From: a bacterium
GTDB lineage: Bacteria > Blakebacterota > Blakebacteria > Blakebacterales > Blakebacteraceae
NCBI GenBank assembly: GCA_025774205.1
Contig: JALGWK010000253.1
Span: forward strand, 1-5,318
Direction: 5' to 3'
Length of the DNA stretch: 5,318 nucleotides
Each line of letters starts with the position of its first letter. Position 1 is the first letter of the stretch. The position numbers and the translations under genes were made by a program. A model generated the notes under the pieces. It made no database searches. It saw only the letters and a list, made by a program, of their open reading frames with translations, and was not told the origin of the DNA. Positions 1 through 5,318 of this stretch are shown here, in pieces.

Positions 1-426
<426 letters not shown>

Positions 427-505
427 GGTAGGTCGGCCATAGTGTAAGAGAACGACCACGGTTTCGCCCGGACCGGGGTCGGGATGCGACCGCAATCCGA
501 TCATC

Positions 506-511
506 AGGAGG
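506..511 (+). promoter_or_regulatory. Ribosome binding site of the DPP-IV-like gene
   Basis: A perfect AGGAGG lies 8 bases before the ATG at 520, separated by an A/T-rich spacer. It fixes the start codon, which in turn gives a clear signal peptide. The rest of the 427-519 gap shows no convincing terminator or promoter to my eye. Confidence 0.85.
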
Positions 512-519
512 AATAAATA

Positions 520-1464
520 ATGCGAACAGGGTCACAGAAGCAGATCGAAGTCCTGGCGCGACCGGTGCTGCTCTTCTTCGCTGCTGCCCTCGTCATGACA
601 TTGACGACAGGCACGCTGCAGGCACAGGAGCATCACCCGGTCACGAAGGCGAATTATACCCTTGCCGCCCAGTGGACGGGGGCGAGGCTGAGTTCGAGGC
701 TTCACAGCACATCGGTGAATCCCGGCTGGCTGGAACACAGCAACCGGTTCTGGTACCGCTATGAAAGCCCGGCCGGGGCGAACTGGTTCATCGTCGATCC
801 GGCCCGGAAGTCGAAGGAACCGCTGTTCAATTCCGTGCGAATGGCCGCGGATCTTTCCCGCATGACACAGGATCCCTACGACCACCAGCACCTGCCGATC
901 GGTGGTTTCGAGTTCATCGACGAGGACGAGGCGATCCGCTTCTCAGTTCGGAGTACCCGGCCGGCGGCCGAAGATACCGCCAAAACCGCGGAGTCCGACA
1001 CCACCGAAAGTGAGGGCAGCAGCCGCAATCGGACCTACCGACCCACCGAAAAGACCCTCTGGTTCCGTTACGACCTCGGCTCTCAGCGGCTGACTCGTCT
1101 TGAGGATTACGAACCTGAAGAGCGGGAGCTGAGCTGGGCGACCTTCTCACCCGACTCCACCAAGGTCCTCTTTGCCCGCAACCATAACCTCTGGATGATG
1201 GAGCGGAGTGAGTACGACAGTCTCAAGGCCTTCGAGAAGGAGAAGGAAGAGAGCCGCGGGGACAGGGGCGGCCGTGGTCAGCGGGGTCGCAGCGGCCAGG
1301 AGGCTGAAGAAACCGAAGGGGAAGAAGAGCAGGAGGAAGAGGAAGAACTTGAGGTCGAGGAGGTCCAGCTCACCACCGACGGCGAGGAGTATTACAGCTA
1401 CGCCGGCAGCAGTTACGAGCGGATGAATACGGCCGAGTTCGACTCCACCGAGCGCGTACGGTGA
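520..1464 (+). CDS. DPP-IV-like S9B peptidase, N-terminal part (frame broken at its 3' end)
   Basis: This encodes the signal peptide and first beta-propeller blades of an exported dipeptidyl-peptidase IV-like protein. The start at 520 has a perfect AGGAGG. Residues 1-35 form a signal peptide: a basic start, a hydrophobic core VLLFFAAALVMTL, and likely cleavage after TLQA. Propeller character is shown by WFRYDLGSQRLTRL and by FSPDSTKVLFARNHNLWMM, the usual SPD...F.R.hNL blade motif, then LTTDGEEYYSYAG. Two low-complexity loops interrupt it: a Thr/Ser/Glu-rich one near residues 147-175 and a strongly charged Lys/Glu/Arg/Gly one at about 239-283. The frame stops at TGA 1462-1464, while clearly homologous sequence continues in the next frame (GEVYVFDL onward). 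On its own this piece has no catalytic residues. It is therefore half of one gene, either disrupted or mis-sequenced, rather than a separate gene. Confidence 0.85.
   Translation: MRTGSQKQIEVLARPVLLFFAAALVMTLTTGTLQAQEHHPVTKANYTLAAQWTGARLSSRLHSTSVNPGWLEHSNRFWYRYESPAGANWFIVDPARKSKEPLFNSVRMAADLSRMTQDPYDHQHLPIGGFEFIDEDEAIRFSVRSTRPAAEDTAKTAESDTTESEGSSRNRTYRPTEKTLWFRYDLGSQRLTRLEDYEPEERELSWATFSPDSTKVLFARNHNLWMMERSEYDSLKAFEKEKEESRGDRGGRGQRGRSGQEAEETEGEEEQEEEEELEVEEVQLTTDGEEYYSYAGSSYERMNTAEFDSTERVR
1427..1464 (+). other. Frameshift junction inside the DPP-IV-like gene
   Basis: The upstream frame is open until TGA 1462-1464. The downstream frame is open from just after TGA 1424-1426, so the switch must lie between these points. 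The upstream reading looks plausible up to ...FDSTERVR and the downstream reading from GEVYVFDL, which places the break near 1453-1462. Moving from one frame to the other is a +1 step, equal to one extra base or a deletion not divisible by three. I see no slippery heptamer and no prfB-like CTT-TGA signal. Relatives as I remember them have roughly 40-55 more residues here, including a second SPD blade motif and a YxYPMPGE-like segment, so a deletion is more likely than a single inserted base. Confidence 0.8.
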
Positions 1465-3064
1465 GGTCTACGTCTTCGATCTCGCCGCGGACAGTCAGAC
1501 ACGCATCAACGTTGAGCTGTACAAGGACCAGACTGTCTCGGTCTACACCAAGCGTCGGGATCCGACTGTGCGGACTCCCCAGCCGAGTATCTGGATGTCT
1601 GAGAACAACCGTGAACTGTGGTTCTCGCGGCAGAGTCGGGACATGCACAAGGTCGACGTATGCGTCGCCGATGTGGAGACCGGCGAAGTCCGGGTTGTCA
1701 TCGAGGAACGGCTGAACACCTACATCGAGATGCAGGGACTGGTGATGCTCAGGGACCGGAACGAACTGGTCTGGTGGTCGGAGCGTGACGGTTGGGGGCA
1801 CTACTACCTCTACGGCACCGACGGCAGGCTGAAGCGTCAGCTCACGTCGGGACCGTGGGCGTGCCGCGGCATCACCGGCATCGACGAGGATGATGGCGTG
1901 ATCTACTTCACCGCCAACGCGCGCGAGGCGGGTGAAGATCCCTACTTCAACCACTTCTACCGGATCGGCCTCGACGGTCGGGGAATGAAGCTGCTCAACC
2001 CGGGCGAGTTCGATCACCGGTCTTCGATCGATCCGAACAACCGGTACTTCGTGGACACCTTCTCCCGGGTGAACACGGCCCCGGTTTCAGCCCTCTTCAA
2101 CACCGATGGAGAGCAGCTGATGGAGCTGGAAACAGCCGATCTCTCCCAGCTCTTCGAAGCCGGCTACCAGTACCCGGAGCCGTTCGTGGCCAAGGCCGAT
2201 GACGGGATTACCGACCTCTACGGCGTCATGTACAAGCCGTTCGACTTCGACCCGGAGAAGCAGTACCCGATCATCGCCTACGTCTACCCCGGTCCGCAGA
2301 CCGAGAGTGTGGCCAAGGCGTTCTCGACCAACTCGACCACGACCTCCCTGGCTCAGTTCGGATTTGTGGTGATAACCCTGGGGAACCGGGGCGGGCACCC
2401 GAGCCGGTCGAAGTGGTACCACAACTACAGCTATGGCGATCTTCGTGACTACGGGCTGGCCGACAAGAAGACTGTGATCGAGCAGCTGGCGGTGCGGCAC
2501 TCCTACATCGACGTTGACCGGGTGGGCATCTTCGGTCACTCGGGAGGCGGCTTCATGTCTACCGCAGCCCTGCTGGTCTACCCCGATTTCTTCAAGGTCG
2601 CGGTTTCATCATCGGGTAACCACGAGAACAACATCTACAACAAGTGGTGGAGTGAAAAGCATCACGGTGTGACCGAGATCATCAATGCCGACGGGACGGT
2701 CTCCTTCGAGTACGACATCGACAAGAACTCGGAGCTGGCCGCGAACCTGAAGGGGCACCTGCTGCTGACGACCGGGGATATCGACAACAATGTTCACCCG
2801 GGCGGCACGATCAGGATGGCCAATGCCCTTATCCAGGCGGGGAAGAGGTTCGACCTCTTCATCTTCCCCGGCGCCCGTCACGGTTACGGGGGTATGGGTA
2901 ACTACTTCTCCTGGCTGCGGGCCGACTACTTCTGCAAACACCTGCTGGGGGATTATTCCACGAGTGTGGACATGATCGAACTGCTGCGTGAGCAGGATCA
3001 GAGCCCTGACGCCGGACGCCGGTCGGGTGGAGTCGTCAACCGTGGCGGCGGCAGAGGAGGTTGA
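1460..3064 (+). CDS. DPP-IV-like S9B peptidase, C-terminal propeller and catalytic domain
   Basis: This is the second part of the same peptidase, in the next frame. Family members cleave dipeptides from peptide N-termini. The first start-like codon in this frame is GTG 1568, with no ribosome site, so it is a continuation rather than a real start. Propeller markers include WMSENNRELWFSR and WWSERDGWGHYYLY, which is highly typical of DPP-IV relatives. The hydrolase domain begins near YGVMYKPFDFDPEKQYPI. The triad is complete: Ser in GHSGGGF (codon 2540-2542), Asp before NNVHP (2783-2785, aligned by eye with human DPP4 Asp708) and His in GARHGYG (2879-2881). Numbered along a repaired 847-residue protein these are about 674, 755 and 787. 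I do not find a clear DxxYEE dipeptide-anchoring motif, so strict DPP-IV specificity is unproven. The protein ends in a Gly/Arg-rich tail after HLLGDYS, and the stop is TGA. Confidence 0.88.
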   Translation, partial: GEVYVFDLAADSQTRINVELYKDQTVSVYTKRRDPTVRTPQPSIWMSENNRELWFSRQSRDMHKVDVCVADVETGEVRVVIEERLNTYIEMQGLVMLRDRNELVWWSERDGWGHYYLYGTDGRLKRQLTSGPWACRGITGIDEDDGVIYFTANAREAGEDPYFNHFYRIGLDGRGMKLLNPGEFDHRSSIDPNNRYFVDTFSRVNTAPVSALFNTDGEQLMELETADLSQLFEAGYQYPEPFVAKADDGITDLYGVMYKPFDFDPEKQYPIIAYVYPGPQTESVAKAFSTNSTTTSLAQFGFVVITLGNRGGHPSRSKWYHNYSYGDLRDYGLADKKTVIEQLAVRHSYIDVDRVGIFGHSGGGFMSTAALLVYPDFFKVAVSSSGNHENNIYNKWWSEKHHGVTEIINADGTVSFEYDIDKNSELAANLKGHLLLTTGDIDNNVHPGGTIRMANALIQAGKRFDLFIFPGARHGYGGMGNYFSWLRADYFCKHLLGDYSTSVDMIELLREQDQSPDAGRRSGGVVNRGGGRGG

Positions 3065-3075
3065 GGTCCGCTGGA

Positions 3076-3147
3076 ACGATGCTTTGGTGTACTGATGTAT
3101 TGATGGGCTGATGTACTGATATGTTGATGGACCGATGGACTGATGGA
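3076..3147. repeat. Tandem 8-bp repeat, consensus YTGATGNA
   Basis: Starting at 3092 there are seven consecutive 8-base units: CTGATGTA, TTGATGGG, CTGATGTA, CTGATATG, TTGATGGA, CCGATGGA and CTGATGGA. Two weaker units (ACGATGCT, TTGGTGTA) precede them from 3076. The core GATG is kept in nearly all. The repeat begins 12 bases after the peptidase stop codon and ends just before a hairpin. Because 8 is not a multiple of 3, it cannot be an in-frame peptide repeat, which argues against coding. Its function is unknown; slippage-driven expansion of an intergenic microsatellite is the simplest explanation. Confidence 0.8.
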
Positions 3148-3154
3148 TGGGTAG

Positions 3155-3175
3155 TCCCTGCCTGACTGGCAGGGA
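3155..3175. other. Short perfect inverted repeat (hairpin)
   Basis: TCCCTGCC at 3155-3162 pairs perfectly with GGCAGGGA at 3168-3175 around a 5-base loop TGACT. No T-run follows, so it is not a terminator by itself. It sits between the octamer repeat and the strong terminator, and may shield the 3' end of the peptidase mRNA or be a remnant of a mobile repeat. Confidence 0.6.
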
Positions 3176-3188
3176 ACGGTCGCATGTG

Positions 3189-3230
3189 AAGAGGGCACCG
3201 GGTTGTTTCTGCCTGGTGCCCTCTTTCTTT
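3189..3230 (+). terminator. Rho-independent terminator after the DPP-IV-like gene
   Basis: The left arm at 3189-3202 (AAGAGGGCACCGGG) pairs with the right arm at 3212-3225 (CCTGGTGCCCTCTT) in a 14-bp stem with one G-T pair. The loop has 9 bases, and T-rich sequence (TCTTTCTTT, 3222-3230) follows. There is no A-run on the left side, so it acts for the plus strand only. It ends the peptidase transcript and separates it from the cytochrome-porin gene. Confidence 0.88.
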
Positions 3231-3249
3231 GGCTGGAGATGGTCGCTCG

Positions 3250-3279
3250 TTTTTGGGGAGAATGAACAACTTATATTTC
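3250..3279 (+). promoter_or_regulatory. Possible promoter of the cytochrome-porin gene
   Basis: After the terminator the sequence becomes locally AT-rich. TATATTTC at 3272-3279 resembles both a sigma-70 -10 box (TATATT) and the Bacteroidota-type TAnnTTTG element. TTTTTG at 3250-3255 lies 16 bases upstream as a weak partner. The match is partial, so this is a guess supported mainly by position: just after a terminator and about 90 bases before the start codon. Nothing else recognisable was seen in 3280-3368. Confidence 0.25.
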
Positions 3280-3368
3280 GGACTACTAAGCAGTTTATTC
3301 CGACCACTCAAACCACTATCATTGCCCGCGTTCGCAGTACCCACCCACCCGTGACGGGATGTAATGAG

Positions 3369-4610
3369 ATGATGAAGCGAGGATTACCCGTACTCCTGCT
3401 GTTCACCTGCACACTGATCGTCGGAACCGTTCAGTCCGCGCAGGCTCAGCAGGGCGCGATGCTGTACGAGACGAAATGCAGCCGCTGCCACGCTGCCTTT
3501 GCTCCGTCAGATTACACCGCTGAAGAATGGCCGGGGATCGTCCGTTCGATGCGGGCACAATCGGCCCTGACCGCTGATGAAGAGCGGATCATCACCGACT
3601 TCCTGGTCTCTGAAAGTGAGCAGATGGAGGAGAGATCGGGGATCAGCTACAAGCCGGTGCTCGGCGGATACCTCTACACCGAGTACTTCGAGACACCCGC
3701 CGCGAAGAAGAACTTCGACATCCACTACCTGGCTCTCTACGCCTCGGGCTGGGTGAGTGAGGATATCTACTACTTTGCGGAGTTCGAACTGGAGCATGGA
3801 GGTACCGGCGGAAGCAATACCTTCGTGGAACAGGCCTATCTCGACTACTGGGTGAAGCCGAACATCGCCATTCGGGTAGGGGCCATGCTCGCGCCCTTCA
3901 ACCGGTTCGACGAATTCCACGATCCTATCTCGAATTTCATCGTCACGAGACCGCAGGTCTCACGGGAACTCGGCGTGAGCGCCTGGAAGGATGTCGGCGT
4001 CAATATCCACGGCTATTTCAATCTGAATGCTGACGCTTCCCTCGGTTTCGATCTCTACACCATCAATGGTCTCGGGGCCGGCAGCAATCTCAGGGGCAGC
4101 CGACAGTACCGGGACAACAACGAGGACATGGCCCTCGGCGCGCGGGTCAACCTGATGTATTCCGACATCCTCGAGGTGGGGGCGTCTCTCTATCAGGGCA
4201 AGTGGGACGACGCTGAACTCTACGATCTCCGGATGCTCGGGGTGCACAGCCTGATCCGCACTCCGCTTGCCGATCTGTATGGCGAGTACATCAGTGCGAC
4301 CTCTGAGAACGAAGCCCCCCTGGATGACGGCGAGATGTCGGGTTACTTCGTCCAGGGTACGCGACTCTTCGATCAGAAATATCGCGCCACCGTCCGCTAT
4401 GGGGCACTCGACTATCTCGATCCGGGCGATCAGTTCGGCCGTGATCCCGCCAAGGGAGATAAGGACCTGACCGAACTGGTGTTCGGATTCACCTACTACC
4501 CCGTGCCCCGGGCAGCGTTCAAGATCGAGTACAACATCTTCGGCGAGGGGGATCGGGCAACCGAAGAGGACAACAATCAGATCGGTATCCAGATAGCGGT
4601 GAAGTTCTAA
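3369..4610 (+). CDS. Single-heme c-type cytochrome fused to an outer-membrane beta-barrel porin
   Basis: A 413-residue exported protein. The ATG at 3369 is chosen because it begins a clear signal peptide (MMKRG, a hydrophobic core, then AQA with cleavage after residue 26); the frame is open further upstream, but that would bury the signal peptide and run through the terminator. The ribosome site is weak (ACGGGA, 9 bases before). A small cytochrome c module follows: heme motif CSRCH at residues 37-41 (3477-3491), then YTAEEWPGIVRSM, with Met61 a candidate distal heme ligand, and LTADEERIITDFL. These are the only cysteines in the mature chain. From about residue 78 the chain alternates aromatic and polar residues as in OprP/OprO-type barrels, with FVEQAYLDYW and RVGAMLAPFNRFDEFHDP, and ends IAVKF, the terminal Phe recognised by the barrel-assembly machinery. 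The architecture equals that of Cyc2-type cytochromes, so outer-membrane electron transfer is plausible; identity with Cyc2 is not shown. Confidence 0.85.
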   Translation: MMKRGLPVLLLFTCTLIVGTVQSAQAQQGAMLYETKCSRCHAAFAPSDYTAEEWPGIVRSMRAQSALTADEERIITDFLVSESEQMEERSGISYKPVLGGYLYTEYFETPAAKKNFDIHYLALYASGWVSEDIYYFAEFELEHGGTGGSNTFVEQAYLDYWVKPNIAIRVGAMLAPFNRFDEFHDPISNFIVTRPQVSRELGVSAWKDVGVNIHGYFNLNADASLGFDLYTINGLGAGSNLRGSRQYRDNNEDMALGARVNLMYSDILEVGASLYQGKWDDAELYDLRMLGVHSLIRTPLADLYGEYISATSENEAPLDDGEMSGYFVQGTRLFDQKYRATVRYGALDYLDPGDQFGRDPAKGDKDLTELVFGFTYYPVPRAAFKIEYNIFGEGDRATEEDNNQIGIQIAVKF

Positions 4611-4615
4611 AAAAA
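4607..4615. other. Overlapping convergent gene ends at a seven-A/T run
   Basis: The porin gene stops with TAA at 4608-4610. Seven A (4609-4615) follow on the plus strand, read as seven T by the DUF1080 gene. With six T the minus frame reads GTT TTT TAG and ends exactly here; with seven it reads GTT TTT TTA GAA and goes on. No hairpin terminator was seen between the two genes. Confidence 0.6.
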
Positions 4616-5318
4616 CTATGTTCCTGAATTCGACCCGGCTGCCGTGTCCCAGGAATCCGATGTGTCCACTCGCGCGGGCGAGTCCCGGGTGATCCCGGTG
4701 GTCCATGGTTTCAGGCGTACTCGCCTCGTCGATGTCGGCCTCAACGATTACATGACCGTTCAGGATGACGGTGATCTGTCGCCCGTCAGCGATCACCTCC
4801 TGGGTATTCCACTCACCGACCGGTGCCTGCCATCCGCGTTCCGCGGGTACTATCCCATAGATCGAGCCATGGTACTGGTAGGGCTGCAGTCCGGCGTACT
4901 GTTCCGATGAGTTGTCAAGGATCTGCAGTTCCATCCCCGCATAGGCGGCATCGCCCTCGAGGGGGGCTCTGATCCCGAGACCGTTGTTGGCTCCGGAAGT
5001 GAGCCGGAACTGGAAGCGGAGGACGAAGTTGTCATACTCCTCCGCGGTGTAGAGGTTTCCGCCGCCGCCGGTCCGCTCGGGATCGACCACGATCGCTCCC
5101 CCCTCAGCGACATACCCGATCGTATCTCCTGTCCAGCCATCAAGATCAGTACCGTTGAAGAGGGCGGTGAATCCCTCGTCAGTGAGGTCGACCTCATCAG
5201 TCGCAGCCCAGGCAGCTCTGGATATTTCTTCATCCCAGGCCGCGATCGCCTCTTCCAGCGCCGGCGTCGGCCAGGTCCGGGCCCTGATGCGCAGCATCTC
5301 GCGCAGATCGGTTCGCAG
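4607..5318 (-). CDS. DUF1080 (3-keto-disaccharide hydrolase family) domain protein, 5' end missing
   Basis: Reading from the right edge, about 236 residues of a jelly-roll PF06439 domain protein are visible. Its opening motif FTALFNGTDLDGW starts near 5171. NNGLGIRAP, MELQILDN, YHGSIYGIVPA, WNTQEVIADG and the closing SGHIGFLGHGSRVEFRNI follow in family order. Some members cleave 3-keto-glycosides in sugar breakdown, but many are uncharacterised. There is an ATG at 5295-5297, but the frame stays open to the edge and no signal peptide follows that ATG, so the true start, and perhaps another domain, lies outside. The domain ends at FRNI, yet no stop follows as read: the frame runs on antisense to the porin gene as far as TGA at 3960-3962. 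Removing one T from the run of seven (4609-4615) would place TAG at 4607-4609, overlapping the porin's TAA. I annotate that end as the likely true one. Confidence 0.8.

Noticed and set aside
1450-1465. Programmed +1 frameshift at CGG-TGA-G
   Set aside because: A +1 step there would restore the frame, but there is no slippery codon, no internal AGGGGG-like stimulator and no known case in this family; a deletion or sequence error is simpler.
1370-2017. Long minus-strand open frame of 215 codons
   Set aside because: It lies opposite convincing peptidase propeller sequence; such shadows are common in GC-rich DNA and no motif was recognised.
3076-3147. CRISPR array
   Set aside because: The units are 8 bp and contiguous with no spacers, so this is a simple tandem repeat.
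2609-3307. Minus-strand open frame with His/Ser/Ile repeat (232 codons)
   Set aside because: It combines the antisense of the peptidase catalytic domain with a translation of the 8-bp repeat and terminator; no ribosome site or family was seen.
3147-3368. N-terminal extension of the cytochrome-porin gene to an ATG at 3147
   Set aside because: It would place a 74-residue extension before an obvious signal peptide and translate straight through the terminator hairpin; the ATG at 3369 fits far better.
3960-4606. Minus-strand coding continuation of the DUF1080 protein
   Set aside because: It is exactly in antisense codon register with the porin gene and has the Ile/Val/Glu/Asp-rich look of an antisense shadow; no family resemblance was recognised.
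4644-4910. Plus-strand open frame of 88 codons opposite the DUF1080 gene
   Set aside because: It is the antisense of conserved DUF1080 motifs, has no ribosome binding site, and its product was not recognised.

Overview
This window is a GC-rich stretch from a Gram-negative bacterium. The encoded proteins are mostly exported or outer-membrane proteins. Two S9-family serine peptidases, a DUF1080 protein and an OprP-like beta-barrel suggest the FCB side of the tree (Bacteroidota, Rhodothermota, Gemmatimonadota or a related candidate phylum). No rRNA or phylogenetic marker is present, so this placement is inference only.

Layout. Positions 1-426 (+) hold the C-terminal catalytic end of an S9C (DPP5-like) peptidase. 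Positions 520-3064 (+) hold an exported S9B/DPP-IV-like peptidase with a good ribosome binding site, a signal peptide, part of the beta-propeller and a complete Ser/Asp/His triad. Its reading frame is broken near 1453-1464. The break appears to coincide with loss of a propeller segment that relatives usually have. Positions 3065-3368 are intergenic and contain an 8-bp tandem repeat, a small hairpin, a strong rho-independent terminator and an AT-rich possible promoter. Positions 3369-4610 (+) encode a secreted protein joining a single-heme c-type cytochrome module (CSRCH) to an outer-membrane beta-barrel that ends in Phe. Positions 5318-4607 (-) encode a DUF1080 (3-keto-disaccharide hydrolase family) domain running convergently into the porin gene. 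Its start lies beyond the window. As read, it has no stop where the domain ends, only a run of seven T that hides one.

How the genes fit together. The two peptidases could share a role in digesting exported or periplasmic peptides to dipeptides, with DPP-IV-type and DPP5-type specificities complementing each other. The cytochrome-porin fusion is the most interesting gene. One heme module followed by one barrel is the arrangement of Cyc2-type outer-membrane cytochromes, so an electron-transfer role across the outer membrane is plausible but unproven. No other electron-transfer gene is visible. The terminator before it suggests a transcription unit separate from the peptidases. Two places (near 1453-1464 and 4609-4615) look like either sequence errors or real gene decay, and read data would be needed to tell which.
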